DNA of 64,000 nucleotides from Paracoccaceae bacterium (GCA_006226775.1 SBGD01000034.1:1-64000); one strand, 5' to 3'. Shown: positions 25,433-35,318, counted from the first letter of the stretch. Numbers and translations: made by a program. Notes: generated from the letters alone by a model not told the origin.

Positions 25433-26329
25433 ATGGGCTATGTGAAGACAGCGATGCTGATGGCCGCGATGACCGCGCTCTTCATGGGCGTGGGCTACCT
25501 GATCGGCGGATCGGGCGGCGCGGTGATCGCGCTGGTCGTCGCGGCGGGGATGAACGCCTTTGCCTGGTGGAACTCGGACCGCATGGTGCTGCGGATGCAC
25601 AATGCCCGGCCGGTGCTGCCCGGCGACCGGATGGGCCTGCACGCCCTGACCGCAAAGCTTGCGCAGAACGCCGGGCTGCCCGAGCCGAAGGTCTACCTGA
25701 TCGACACGCCCCAGCCCAATGCCTTTGCCACCGGGCGCAACCCCGCCAATGCCGCCGTCGCGGTGACCGCGGGCCTGATGCAAAGCCTCACGCGCGAGGA
25801 ACTGGCCGGGGTGATCGCCCATGAGCTTGCTCATATCCGCAACCATGACACCGCGATCATGACCGTCACCGCGACCTTCGCCGGGGCGATTTCCATGCTG
25901 GCCAACTTCGCGCTGTTCTTTGGCGGCTCGCGCGAGCGGATGGGGCTGATCGGCACGCTGCTGATGATGATCCTCGCGCCGATGGCGGCGGCGCTGGTGC
26001 AGATGGCAATCAGCCGGACCCGCGAATATGCCGCCGACAAGGCGGGCGCCGAGATCTGCGGCGAGCCGCTCTGGCTGGCCTCGGCGCTGGAAAAGATCGC
26101 CATGGGCGCCGCGCGCATCGACAACCACGCCGCCGAGCGCAACCCGGCCACGGCGCATATGTTCATCATCAACCCGCTGCATGCGCACAAGCACGACAGC
26201 CTTTTCGCCACCCATCCGGCGACCGAGAACCGCATCGCCGCCCTCCGCGCCATGGCCGCGCAGGGCCGGCCCGTGGCGCGGAACGCGCGCCCGGCAAGCA
26301 GGCGGCCCCAGGCCGGACCCTGGAGCTGA
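25433..26329 (+). CDS. htpX: Membrane zinc metalloprotease HtpX
   Basis: 298 residues. Two N-terminal membrane helices ([19 protein letters not shown] and [17 protein letters not shown]), the catalytic motif HELAH near residue 132 and the third zinc ligand in REYAADKAG near residue 202. M48 proteases of this kind degrade damaged inner-membrane proteins with FtsH. The start at 25433 gives the family N-terminus MGYVKTAML. The gene stands alone; a hairpin follows its stop. Confidence 0.92.
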   Translation: MGYVKTAMLMAAMTALFMGVGYLIGGSGGAVIALVVAAGMNAFAWWNSDRMVLRMHNARPVLPGDRMGLHALTAKLAQNAGLPEPKVYLIDTPQPNAFATGRNPANAAVAVTAGLMQSLTREELAGVIAHELAHIRNHDTAIMTVTATFAGAISMLANFALFFGGSRERMGLIGTLLMMILAPMAAALVQMAISRTREYAADKAGAEICGEPLWLASALEKIAMGAARIDNHAAERNPATAHMFIINPLHAHKHDSLFATHPATENRIAALRAMAAQGRPVARNARPASRRPQAGPWS

Positions 26330-26354
26330 CCCGCAAAGACATCCGCCGATCATG

Positions 26355-26385
26355 AAAACCCCCCGCCGCGACAGGCGGCGAGGGG
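26355..26385 (-). terminator. Rho-independent terminator between htpX and PepSY gene 2
   Basis: Stem CGCCGC/GCGGCG (26364-26369 and 26375-26380), loop GACAG, extended by CCCC/GGGG after one mismatch. The minus strand continues into TTTT, so it ends the PepSY gene 2 transcript; it may also stop read-through from htpX. Confidence 0.65.
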
Positions 26386-26455
26386 CGATTGAGCGCAAGT
26401 GTTGCGCGCTGTCACGTCACCGGAGCGCTCCCCTGCCGGGGCGATGCAGCCCCGC

Positions 26456-26803
26456 TCACTTGGTTTCGACCGGCGGCGTGGTGGCGTCCTGCGGCGGCTG
26501 CTCGGTGGCGGCGGGCGCGCGGCTGCGGGTGCGGTCGGTCTCGTACTCCATCTTGACGACCTGCAGCGTCGCCGGGTCGAGCTTCACCTCGATCTCGCGG
26601 CCATCGGCGTCGCGGCCCTCGATCTCGTAACAGCCGTCGTCGATCTCGAACTCGGTCACGGTCCAGCCGTTCTGCGCGGCCAGTTGCATCACCGCCTCGC
26701 GCGGCTGCCACTGGTCGCGCGGCACGGTGCAATCGTCGTCGGCCAAGGCCGCGCCGGCGGGCAGAAGGGCAACGAGGGCAAGGGTGGTCAGGGGGATTTT
26801 CAT
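26456..26803 (-). CDS. Periplasmic PepSY-domain protein 2
   Basis: 115 residues. Signal peptide MKIPLTTLALVALLPAGAALA, then DDDC. The domain (residues ~28-85) is PepSY-like: QPREAVMQLAAQNGWTV, DDGCYEIEGRDADGREIEVKLDPATLQVV. Two cysteines (in DDDC and DDGCYE) could form a disulfide. The tail after residue 88 is Pro/Thr/Gln-rich. Clear paralogue of the neighbouring PepSY gene 1. ATG at 26803 has AAGGAGA upstream. Such proteins often modulate envelope proteases or sense divalent ions; function here unknown. Confidence 0.85.
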   Translation of the reverse strand: MKIPLTTLALVALLPAGAALADDDCTVPRDQWQPREAVMQLAAQNGWTVTEFEIDDGCYEIEGRDADGREIEVKLDPATLQVVKMEYETDRTRSRAPAATEQPPQDATTPPVETK

Positions 26804-26860
26804 CGCAGGGTCTCCTTTTTGTCTGCTGTCCTCAATCTGGCAATGCGACCTGAGCGCTGG

Positions 26861-26898
26861 CTGACGGGCGCGCAGAAAGCCCGTCAGCTTGCCGTCAG
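26861..26898 (-). promoter_or_regulatory. Response-regulator-type box upstream of PepSY gene 2
   Basis: On the minus strand two copies of CTGACGG begin 11 bp apart (26898-26892 and 26887-26881), the spacing used by OmpR/PhoB-family regulators. A further plus-strand copy CTGACGGGC (26861-26869) makes a 9-bp inverted repeat with 26879-26887. The box lies 78-95 bp before the ATG. Confidence 0.5.
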
Positions 26899-26931
26899 GC
26901 AGGGGGCCAGCCAGCGCCCGGACAGCAAAAA

Positions 26932-26951
26932 CCCCGCCGGTGAGGGCGGGG
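26932..26951 (-). terminator. Rho-independent terminator of PepSY gene 1
   Basis: Seven-bp GC stem CCCCGCC (26932-26938) with GGCGGGG (26945-26951), loop GGTGAG. On the minus strand it is followed directly by TTTTTGC. It lies about 55 bp beyond the stop of PepSY gene 1. Confidence 0.8.
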
Positions 26952-27004
26952 TCAGAGGGGCGGAGAGGGAGTGGCGGCTCAGGCGAGACCGGCCAAGGCA
27001 CGCG

Positions 27005-27337
27005 TCAGTCATCGTCGTCATGGTCGCGGCGGCGCCGGTCGTCGTCGTGGTCGTCGTCGTCGTCGTCCTCATCCTCGTATTCAAACTCGATCACCTGCAG
27101 GGTCTCGGGATGAAGCGTCACCTCGATCTCGCGGCCCTCGGGATCGTAGCCGTCGATTTCATAGCAACCATCGTCGATCTTGATGCGCCGCACCGTCCAG
27201 CCGTTCTCCTCGGCCAGCCGGGCCACGGCATCGCGCGGCTGCCAATCGGCCATCGGCACGAAGCAATCGTCATCCGCCAGCGCGGCCCCGGCGGAAAAGA
27301 CCGCAAGAAAGCCGAGAATTGTCACTGTCTTGTTCAT
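27005..27337 (-). CDS. Periplasmic PepSY-domain protein 1 with acidic Asp/His/Arg tail
   Basis: 110 residues. Signal peptide MNKTVTILGFLAVFSAGAALA, then DDDC. The PepSY-like domain (residues ~27-82) is closely related to PepSY protein 2: QPRDAVARLAEENGWTV and DDGCYEIDGYDPEGREIEV. The last ~24 residues form a run of Asp/Glu broken by His and four Arg, encoded by near-repetitive GAC/CGT triplets. Such a tail could bind divalent cations or be disordered. It is divergent from the response regulator gene with 143 bp between start codons, which places it in that system's likely regulon. Confidence 0.85.
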   Translation of the reverse strand: MNKTVTILGFLAVFSAGAALADDDCFVPMADWQPRDAVARLAEENGWTVRRIKIDDGCYEIDGYDPEGREIEVTLHPETLQVIEFEYEDEDDDDDDHDDDRRRRDHDDDD

Positions 27338-27388
27338 GAGGCACTCTCCGTTCTGCGACCCTGCGACGCCCCTTGATGCCCCGCCAAG

Positions 27389-27407
27389 CTGACAGGAACC
27401 TGACGGG
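27389..27407 (+). promoter_or_regulatory. Response-regulator-type box between PepSY gene 1 and the two-component operon
   Basis: CTGACAGG (27389-27396) and CTGACGGG (27400-27407) are direct repeats 11 bp apart, matching the box upstream of PepSY gene 2. It lies 52-70 bp from the PepSY start and 74-92 bp from the response-regulator start, so it could serve both. Confidence 0.5.
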
Positions 27408-27480
27408 CCGGGCCCGAGGATGTCAGCCTCGCGTCATCCGGGGCGCCCATGAAAGGGCAGCGAGAAAGGACCGGACAAAC

Positions 27481-28136
<656 letters not shown>

Positions 28137-28140
<4 letters not shown>

Positions 28141-29492
28141 GGCTGCCGCGCAGTCTTCAGGCGCGGCTGGGCCTCTCGGTGGGGCTGGTGCTGACGGTGC
28201 TCTGGCTGCTGGCGGCGACGGTCACCGCGGTGATCGTGCGCGGCGAGATGGACGAGGTTTTCGACAGCGCCCTGCGCGAGACGGCGGAACGCATCCTGCC
28301 CTTGGCGGTCACCGATATCGTCGGGCGCGAGGATGCGGGCGTGACCCAGCGGCTGGCCCCGATCCGCGCGCATGACGAGTTCTTCACCTACGTGGTGCGC
28401 GACGCCGAGGGGCGCATCCTGCTGCAATCGCACGCCGCCGACCGGGCGGTGTTTCCGCCCTACGACGGGCCGGGCTTTCGCCAGACCGCAAGCCACCGGC
28501 TCTACAGCGACGCGGTGCTGCAGGACACCATCCGCATCACCGTCGCCGAGCCGCTGGCCCATCGCGCCGCGGTGGCGGGCGAGATCCGCATGGGCCTGGG
28601 CCTGCCGCTGCTGATCCTGCTGCCGGTGGCGCTGGCGGCGATCATCGGCGCCGTGCGGATCAGCCTCGGCCCGCTGCGCCGGTTCCGCACAAGGCTCGAG
28701 ACCCGCGGCGCCCGCGACCTGTCGCAGGTGCCCGCCGACGGTCTGCCGACCGAGATCGCCCCGCTGGCCGCCACCCTCAACAGCCTGCTGGCGCGCCTAC
28801 ACCGCGCCTTCGAGGCCGAGCGCAGCTTTGCCGCCAATGCCGCGCATGAGTTGCGCACGCCGCTGGCCGGCGCCATCGCCCAGGCGCAACGGCTGCAATC
28901 GGAAACCCGCGACCCCGCCGCCGCGGCGCGCGCCGCCGAGATCGAGGCGACGCTCAAGCGGCTGACCCGGCTGTCGGAACGCCTGATGCAGCTTGCCCGG
29001 GCCGAAGGCGCCCGCCTGCGCCTTGACCACAGCGCCGACCTGCGGGGGATCGCGCGGATCGTGGTGCAGGATCTGGGCGGCGCGGATGCCGCCGGGCGCA
29101 TCGCGCTGCACCTGCCGCAAACACCGGTGATGTCCGACCTTGACCCCGACGCCTTCAGCATCCTGTGCCGCAACCTCGTGGACAATGCCCTGCGCCACGG
29201 CGATCCGAGCGCGCCGGTCGAGGTGACGCTGACCGCCGGGGGCGAGCTTGTGGTCGCCAATGACGGCCCCGTCCTTTCCCGTGAGACGCTCGACCGTCTG
29301 ACCGCGCGGTTCGAGCGGCGCGGCGACAGCCGCGACGGCAGCGGGCTGGGCCTTGCCATCGTCGCCGCCATCGCCGAGCGGATCGGAAGCGCGCTGGTGC
29401 TCGCCTCGCCCCGTCCCGGCGCGGTGTCGGGTCTTGCCGCCTCGATCCGGGTGCCGACCGGGGTGCAGGGGGCTGCTGCCGTCGATTGGTGA
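28137..29492 (+). CDS. Membrane sensor histidine kinase
   Basis: 451 residues. Membrane helix at ~12-34, periplasmic sensor ~35-155, second helix ~156-178 (LPLLILLPVALAAIIGAV), HAMP-like linker, then the DHp motif SFAANAAHELRTPLAGAIAQAQ with the phospho-acceptor His. The ATPase domain has the N box (LCRNLVDNALRHG), VVANDGPVL in the D/F region and the G2 box DGSGLGLAI. Partner of the upstream regulator, in the same family as QseC/PhoQ-type kinases. The periplasmic ligand is not evident; the adjacent exported PepSY proteins are candidates for feedback. Confidence 0.93.
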
Positions 29493-29530
29493 AGCCACGC
29501 GCACACCCGTGCCATTTTCTGTTGCATTTT

Positions 29531-29547
29531 GTTTCATTGAGTGGAAC
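29531..29547 (+). promoter_or_regulatory. Inverted repeat likely bound by the IclR regulator
   Basis: GTTTCA-TTGAG-TGGAAC is an imperfect dyad, half-sites GTTYCA, ending 31 bp before the IclR ATG. Position and shape fit an autoregulatory IclR-type operator. Confidence 0.5.
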
Positions 29548-29578
29548 CTTTCGCCAAGACAAGGACGTGTCGGGGCAG

Positions 29579-30400
29579 ATGGAACAGCACAGGACGGTTT
29601 CGGTTCAGACCATCGGGCGCACCTCGATGATGCTGCGCGCCCTGGCCGAGGGCGACAGCGAAGGCATCCGCCTGGCCCGCGTGGCCGAGGCGACGGGGCT
29701 GGGCAAATCCACCGTGCTGCGCCTGCTCAAGGCGCTGATCGAGGTCGGCTATGTCGAATACGACGCGCGCGCCAAGCTCTACCGGCTGGGTTATGACCTG
29801 TTCCTGCTGGGCCAGTCGGCGCGGCGGTTTCACATCATCGAACTGGCCCGCCCCGGGCTTGACCGGATCGCGGCGGAGACCGGCGATACGGTGTTCCTCT
29901 CGGTGCGCGAAGGCAACATGGCGCGCTGCGTCGACCGGCGCACCGGCTCCTATCCGATCCGCTCGCTGACGCTTTCGGTCGGTGACCGGCGGCCGCTGGG
30001 CGTGGGGGCCGGGTCGCTGGCGCTGCTGGCCTTCGAGGAGGATGCCGAGATCGACGCGATCCTCGCCGCCACCAGGGACGAGCGGCACGCCTTCGCGCGC
30101 TTCGGCGATACCGATCTGCGCGCCATGATCGAGGCCGCGCGCGCCCGCGGACATGCCTATAACGACGGGCGGATCGTCACCGCGATGAACGCGGTCGGCG
30201 TGCCGGTTTTGGATGCGGGCGGGCGGGTCGCCGCCGCGCTGTCGGTCGCGGCCATCCAGGAGCGCATGACGCCGCAGCGGCGCCAGCAGATCGCCGATTT
30301 GCTGGCGCGCGAGGCCAAGGGGCTGAGCGCCCTGCTGGAAGAGCGCAACCGGGCCTTCGCCGCCCCGGCCCCGGCGCGTGACACGGAGAAGGTGGGATGA
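29579..30400 (+). CDS. IclR-family transcriptional regulator
   Basis: 273 residues from the ATG at 29579; in-frame starts further upstream would add a non-homologous leader that covers the operator. N-terminal winged helix (residues ~8-70): RLARVAEATGLGKSTVLRLLKALIEVGYV. C-terminal effector domain (~85-255) with RPLGVGAGSLALLAF and AVGVPVLDAGGRVAAALSVA, the usual IclR ligand-pocket segments. Its stop overlaps the E1 alpha start (ATGA), so the regulator is the first gene of the operon it should control. Confidence 0.92.
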   Translation: MEQHRTVSVQTIGRTSMMLRALAEGDSEGIRLARVAEATGLGKSTVLRLLKALIEVGYVEYDARAKLYRLGYDLFLLGQSARRFHIIELARPGLDRIAAETGDTVFLSVREGNMARCVDRRTGSYPIRSLTLSVGDRRPLGVGAGSLALLAFEEDAEIDAILAATRDERHAFARFGDTDLRAMIEAARARGHAYNDGRIVTAMNAVGVPVLDAGGRVAAALSVAAIQERMTPQRRQQIADLLAREAKGLSALLEERNRAFAAPAPARDTEKVG

Positions 30401-31392
30401 CGCAGACCAAGAACATCGACCGCGCGCGGTTCCTCGCGCTGCTGCGCCTGATGCACCGCATCCGCGCCTTCGAGGAGGCCGCCATCGGCGCGCAACAGGC
30501 CGGGCTGGTGCTGGGCGCCATCCATCCCTCGATCGGGCAGGAGGCGGTGGCCGCCGGGGTCTGCACCAATCTCGAGCGCGCGGACCTGCTGCTCTCGACC
30601 CATCGCGGCCATGGCCATACGCTGGCCAAGGGCGCCGATCCGCTGGCGATGATGCGCGAGTTGTTCGGGCGCGCGGGCGGCACCTGCGGCGGCAAGGGCG
30701 GCTCGATGCATATCGCCGATTTCGGCGTCGGAATGCTGGGCGCCAATGGCGTGGTCGGCGCCAATATCCCCATCGCCACCGGGGCCGCGCATGGGCTGAA
30801 GCTGCAAGGCTCGCGCCAGATCGTCGCCTGCATCTTCGGCGACGGGGCGATCAACCGCGGGCCCTTCCTCGAAGGCTTGAACTGGGCGCGGGCGTTCGAT
30901 CTGCCGGTGCTCTTCGTCTGCGAGGACAACGGCTTTTCCGCCACCACGAGGACCGCCACCATGACCGGCGGCGCCGGTGCGGGCGCGCGGGCCGAGAGCA
31001 TCGGCATCCCGGCCCTCGAGGTGGACGGCAACGACCTGCCCGAGCTTGACGCCGCCGCGCGCGGCGCCATCGCCGAGATCCGCGCCGGCAAGGGCCCGGT
31101 CCTGCTGCATGCCAAAACCTACCGGATCACCGGCCATACCGCCGTCGATCCCGCGACCTACCGCCCGGCGGAAGAGGTCGCGGCGCAGCGCGCGAAATGC
31201 CCCATCGCCCGGATGGAGGCGCTGCTGGCCCTGGCCGGGGTCGAGGCCGAGACGCTGGCGCAACTGGCCAGTGAGGCGGCAGAGGAAATGACCGCGATCG
31301 CGGCCAAGGCCGAGGCGACCGGCTGGCCCGACGCCGCCCGGGCCTTTGCCGACGTGCAGGATATCGGCGATCCCAGAGAGAGGGCCTTCTGA
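30397..31392 (+). CDS. 2-oxo acid/acetoin dehydrogenase E1 component, alpha subunit
   Basis: 331 residues. ThDP-binding motif FGDGAINRGPFLEGLNWA...CEDN, the activation-loop histidines in LSTHRGHGHT and SMH in GKGGSMHIADF. Length and sequence fit the acetoin-dehydrogenase (AcoA)/PDH E1 alpha group. It forms a heterotetramer with the beta subunit encoded next. No E2 or E3 gene is in the window, so either a distant acyltransferase core is used or the enzyme acts with another electron acceptor. Overlaps the IclR stop by 4 bp. Confidence 0.9.
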   Translation: MTQTKNIDRARFLALLRLMHRIRAFEEAAIGAQQAGLVLGAIHPSIGQEAVAAGVCTNLERADLLLSTHRGHGHTLAKGADPLAMMRELFGRAGGTCGGKGGSMHIADFGVGMLGANGVVGANIPIATGAAHGLKLQGSRQIVACIFGDGAINRGPFLEGLNWARAFDLPVLFVCEDNGFSATTRTATMTGGAGAGARAESIGIPALEVDGNDLPELDAAARGAIAEIRAGKGPVLLHAKTYRITGHTAVDPATYRPAEEVAAQRAKCPIARMEALLALAGVEAETLAQLASEAAEEMTAIAAKAEATGWPDAARAFADVQDIGDPRERAF

Positions 31393-32378
31393 TGGCGCAG
31401 GACAGCTACCTCAACGCCGGCCGCCGCGCCGTGATCGAGGAAATGACCCGCGACGAGAGCATCTGGGCCCTGGGCGAGGACCTGGGCCGCGGCGGCGTCT
31501 TCGGCCAGTACAAGGGCCTGCAGGAGATCTTCGGCGCCGCCCGGATCTGCGACACGCCGATTTCCGAGGCCTGCATCATGGGTGCCGCCGTGGGCGCGGC
31601 GATGACCGGCACAAGGCCGATTGTCGAGATGCGGTTTTCCGATTTCGCACTCTGCGCGGTGGACGAGCTGGTCAACCAGGCGGCCAAGGCGCGCTACATG
31701 TTCGGCGGCCAGATGCGGGTGCCGATGGTGGTGCGCGAGCCGATCGGCATCTGGCGTTCCTCGGCGGCGCAGCATTCGCAATCGCTGGAGTCGTGGTACA
31801 CCCATATTCCCGGGTTGGTCGTGGTCGCCCCCGCCACCCCCGCCGACAACCTCGGGTTGCTGAAATCGGCGATCCGCTGTGACGATCCGGTGGTCTACAT
31901 GGAGCACAAGAACCTCTGGGCGCTGGAGGGCGAGGTGCCCGAGGGCGAGCACCTGGTGGACCTGGGCCGCGCCGATATCGCCCGGGCGGGCGACGCGGTG
32001 ACCATCGTCACCTGGTCGGCGATGCGCCATGCCTGCCTGCGCGCCGCCGAGACGCTGGCGACCCAGGGCATCGAGGTCGAGGTGATCGACCTGCGCACGC
32101 TCTGGCCCTGGGACCGCGATGCGGTCCTTGCCTCGGTGCGCCGCACCGGGCGGCTTCTGGTGGTGCACGAGGCGGTCGCGGTTTCGGGCTTTGGCGCCGA
32201 GATCGCCGCCAGCGTCGCCGAGGCGCTGCATCACGATCTCAAGGCGCCGGTCCGCCGTCTGGGCGCGCCGCGCATCCCCATTGCCTATGCCCCGCCGCTG
32301 GAAGACCGCGCGCGGGTCAGCGATGGTGCAATCATCGACGCGGTGCAGGGCCTTGTCGCGCCCCGCACCGCGGCCTGA
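31392..32378 (+). CDS. 2-oxo acid/acetoin dehydrogenase E1 component, beta subunit
   Basis: 328 residues, the usual length for AcoB/PdhB. Family motifs include LGEDLGRGGVFGQYKGL, DTPISEACIMGAAVGAA and the ThDP/dimer contact region RSSAAQHSQSLESWYTHIPGL. The transketolase C-terminal domain starts near residue 200 (VTIVTWSAM, VEVIDLRTLWPWD). Start and the E1 alpha stop share one base (TGATG). Confidence 0.92.
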   Translation: MAQDSYLNAGRRAVIEEMTRDESIWALGEDLGRGGVFGQYKGLQEIFGAARICDTPISEACIMGAAVGAAMTGTRPIVEMRFSDFALCAVDELVNQAAKARYMFGGQMRVPMVVREPIGIWRSSAAQHSQSLESWYTHIPGLVVVAPATPADNLGLLKSAIRCDDPVVYMEHKNLWALEGEVPEGEHLVDLGRADIARAGDAVTIVTWSAMRHACLRAAETLATQGIEVEVIDLRTLWPWDRDAVLASVRRTGRLLVVHEAVAVSGFGAEIAASVAEALHHDLKAPVRRLGAPRIPIAYAPPLEDRARVSDGAIIDAVQGLVAPRTAA

Positions 32379-32423
32379 ACCGGCGGCATCCGTCGCCGGA
32401 CACACCCAAGGGAGGAAACACCA

Positions 32424-33446
32424 ATGCAATTTCTCAGGACCATGTTCGCCGCTGGCGCCGCCGTCGCCAGTCTCGGCGCGACGGCCGCACTGGCGCAGGA
32501 CTACAAGGACGAATACCGCGTCTCGACCGTCGTGCCCGCCCCCTTTCCCTGGGGCATCGCCGCCGAGAAATGGGCCGAACTGACCGCCGAGCGCACCGAG
32601 GGCCGCATCAACCTCAAGGTCTATCCCGGCGTGCAGCTTGTGCAAGGCGACCAGACCCGCGAATTCACCGCCATGCGCCAGGGCGTGATCGACATGGCGG
32701 TCGGCTCGACGATCAACTGGTCGCCGCAGATCACCGAGCTGAACCTGTTCTCCCTGCCCTTCCTGATGCCCGATTACGCCGCCCTCGACGCGCTGACCCA
32801 GGGGCCGGTGGGCGAGAAGATCTTCGAGATCGTCCAGGCCAAGGGCGCGGTGCCGCTGGCCTGGGCCGAGAACGGCTTTCGCGAGGTCACCAACTCCAAG
32901 CACCCGATCCGCACGCCTTCCGACATGGAGGGGCTGAAACTGCGCGTCGTCGGCTCGCCGATCTTCAGCGACATGTTCAGCGCCATGGGCGCCAACCCCA
33001 CCCAGATGAGCTGGGCCGACGCCCAGCCCGCGCTGACCACCGGCGCGGTCGACGGCCAGGAAAACCCGCTGACCATCTATTCGGTGCTCAACATGCACGA
33101 GCTGGGCCAGAGCAACGTGACGCTCTGGCACTACGTCGCCGATCCGCTGATCTTCGCGGTCAACCAGCAGGTCTGGGACAGTTTCACCGCCGAGGACCAG
33201 GAGATCCTGCGCCAGGCCGCCGTCGATGCGGGCGCCCACGGGATCGAGGTGGCGCGCAAGGGTCTGACCGATGGCGACACCTCGCTGATCGACGAGATCA
33301 AGGGCCACGGCGTCGAGGTCATCTCGCTGACCGAGGACGAGCGTCAGGCCTTCGTCGATGCCACCCGTCCGGTCTATGACACCTGGAAGGACAAGATCGG
33401 CGCCGATCTGGTCGACATGGCCGAAGAGTCCATCGCCAACCGCTAA
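32424..33446 (+). CDS. TRAP transporter substrate-binding protein (DctP type)
   Basis: 340 residues. Signal peptide MQFLRTMFAAGAAVASLGATAALAQ. DctP family features include LKLRVVGSPIFSDMFSAMGANPTQMSW with the carboxylate-binding Arg, and ALTTGAVDGQENPLTIY. AGGGAGG lies just upstream. Encoded between E1 beta and the TRAP permeases, so the ligand is probably the carboxylate that the two ThDP enzymes of this operon process. Confidence 0.92.
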   Translation: MQFLRTMFAAGAAVASLGATAALAQDYKDEYRVSTVVPAPFPWGIAAEKWAELTAERTEGRINLKVYPGVQLVQGDQTREFTAMRQGVIDMAVGSTINWSPQITELNLFSLPFLMPDYAALDALTQGPVGEKIFEIVQAKGAVPLAWAENGFREVTNSKHPIRTPSDMEGLKLRVVGSPIFSDMFSAMGANPTQMSWADAQPALTTGAVDGQENPLTIYSVLNMHELGQSNVTLWHYVADPLIFAVNQQVWDSFTAEDQEILRQAAVDAGAHGIEVARKGLTDGDTSLIDEIKGHGVEVISLTEDERQAFVDATRPVYDTWKDKIGADLVDMAEESIANR

Positions 33447-33497
33447 CCCCTTGGCCGGGCCCCGCGCGGACCCGGCCTCCAGCCCCGAGGCCCGCTC

Positions 33498-34013
33498 ATG
33501 CAGATGCCCGATCCCGAGCCTGACGCCGACACCGGCTCAGATCACGTCGTCGTTCCGATCCGCCTCGAGGAAGCCCTGGGCGCGGCGGCGATGGCGCTGA
33601 TCTGCCTGATTTCATTCGCCAACGTGGTGGCGCGCTATGCCACCAATGTCTCCTTCGCCTTTACCGAGGAATATTCCGTCTTCCTGCTGGTCTTCATGAC
33701 CTTCGTCGGCGCCTCGGCGGCCTTTGCCACCAACGAGCACATCCGCATCACCTTTTTCGTCCAGCGCCTGCCCCGCCCGCTGCGCCAGGCCGCCGGGATC
33801 GTCAGCCTGCTGGCGACCACCACCATGTTCTCGCTGATCGTCTATTTCGGCGGGCGCGTGACCTATGCCGAATGGTACTGGGAGGAAACCACCCCGGGCC
33901 TGGGCAATCCGTCGTGGATCTACACCATCTGGCTGCCGATCCTCTGCCTTGCCATCCTCGGCCGGGTGCTGGGGCGCGCCTGGGCGCGCCTGCGGCAGGG
34001 GCGGACCCTATGA
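33498..34013 (+). CDS. TRAP transporter small permease subunit (DctQ type)
   Basis: 171 residues with a ~25-residue acidic N-terminal leader and four membrane helices. The DctQ pattern ANVVARYATNVSFAFTEEYSVFLLVFMTF is clear. Its stop overlaps the dctM start (ATGA). Confidence 0.9.
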   Translation: MQMPDPEPDADTGSDHVVVPIRLEEALGAAAMALICLISFANVVARYATNVSFAFTEEYSVFLLVFMTFVGASAAFATNEHIRITFFVQRLPRPLRQAAGIVSLLATTTMFSLIVYFGGRVTYAEWYWEETTPGLGNPSWIYTIWLPILCLAILGRVLGRAWARLRQGRTL

Positions 34014-35311
34014 TCCTTGCCAACGTGATGCTGCTGGCGGTCTTCGTCGTGCTGATGCTTCTGGGCACGCCGATTGCCGTGGCGCTGGGGCTGGCGGCAG
34101 CGGTCGGGGTCGGGCTGGGGCTGGATCTCGTGTCGCTGGGCATGATCGGGCCCAATACCTATGCCGCGGTGGCCAAGTACCCGCTGATCGCGATTCCGCT
34201 GTTCATCCTGACCGGGGCGGTGTTCGAGCGCTCGGGCGTGGCGGCGCGGCTGGTGGAGTTCGCCCAGGCGCTGATCGGCCCGCGCCGCGGCGGGCTGGCG
34301 CTGGTGGCGGTCATCGTCTGCATGATCATGGGCGGCATGTCAGGCTCCGGCCCGGCGGATGCCGCAGCGGTGGCGACCGTCATGCTGCCCTCGATGGTCA
34401 AGGCGGGCTATCCCAAGCCCTTCACCGCATCCATAATTGCCGCCAGCGCCTCGACCGCGATCCTGATCCCGCCGTCGATCGCGATGATCGTCTACTCGGT
34501 GATCATTCCGGGCATGGATCTCCGCGCGCTCTTTGCCGCCGGGATGATCCCCGGGCTGCTGCTGGGCGTGGCCATCGCGGTGCCGACCATGCTCTTGTCG
34601 CGCCGCCATGATTTCGGCGTCGACGAACAACCCGAACGCCCGCCCTTCTGGCCCAGCCTGCGCCGCGCGGCGCCGGGGCTGATGGCGCCGGTGATCATCC
34701 TCGGCGGGCTGCGCTCCGGCCTTTTCACGCCCACCGAAACGGCGGTGGTCGCGGTGTTCTACGCGCTCTTCGTCGGCACCGTGCTTTACCGCACCATGGG
34801 CTGGCGCGATGTCTACAACGTGCTGGCCGAAAGCGCGCGGATCTCGGGCGTGCTGATGATCATCCTGTCGCTGGCCGGGCTCTTTGCCTGGGCCGGATCG
34901 ACCATGGGCGCCTTTTCCGCCACCGCCGAGCTGATCCTGGGGTTCAGCGACAACCAGTGGGTCATCCTCCTGCTGGTGATGATCGTCATGCTGCTGGCCG
35001 GGATGGTGCTGGACGGCGTGTCGATCTATCTCATCACCCTGCCGCTGCTGATCCCGATCATCGACGCCTTCGAATGGTCCTATGTCTGGTTCGGCGTGGT
35101 CATGGCGATCAATATCGCCATGGGCCAGTTCACCCCGCCGGTCGCCGTCAACCTGATGGTGACCGCCAAGATCGCCGGCGTGCCGCTGGAATCCACCTTC
35201 CGCTGGGTCGGCTGGCTGCTGCTTGCCATGGCCGTGGCGCTGGCGCTGATCATCGTCTTTCCCGAGATTGCCCTGTGGCTGCCAAGGCTGCTGGGCTATC
35301 GCATCACATGA
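34010..35311 (+). CDS. TRAP transporter large permease subunit (DctM type)
   Basis: 433 residues, about 12 helices. DctM features: GGMSGSGPADAAAVATVMLPSM near residue 105, IPPSIAMIVYSVIIPGMD, and near the end MGQFTPPVAVNLMVTAKIAGVP. The ATG at 34010 overlaps the dctQ stop, which sets the start. Followed 7 bp later by the second ThDP enzyme. Confidence 0.94.
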   Translation: MILANVMLLAVFVVLMLLGTPIAVALGLAAAVGVGLGLDLVSLGMIGPNTYAAVAKYPLIAIPLFILTGAVFERSGVAARLVEFAQALIGPRRGGLALVAVIVCMIMGGMSGSGPADAAAVATVMLPSMVKAGYPKPFTASIIAASASTAILIPPSIAMIVYSVIIPGMDLRALFAAGMIPGLLLGVAIAVPTMLLSRRHDFGVDEQPERPPFWPSLRRAAPGLMAPVIILGGLRSGLFTPTETAVVAVFYALFVGTVLYRTMGWRDVYNVLAESARISGVLMIILSLAGLFAWAGSTMGAFSATAELILGFSDNQWVILLLVMIVMLLAGMVLDGVSIYLITLPLLIPIIDAFEWSYVWFGVVMAINIAMGQFTPPVAVNLMVTAKIAGVPLESTFRWVGWLLLAMAVALALIIVFPEIALWLPRLLGYRIT

Positions 35312-35318
35312 GGCCTGC

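Noticed and set aside
27040-27075. CGT/CAT-type triplet run that looks like a microsatellite or CRISPR-like repeat
   Set aside because: It is the coding sequence of the Asp-rich tail of PepSY protein 1; no spacer structure.
30397-32378. A complete pyruvate or acetoin dehydrogenase operon
   Set aside because: Only E1 alpha and beta are present; no E2 lipoyl acyltransferase or E3 gene lies in the window.
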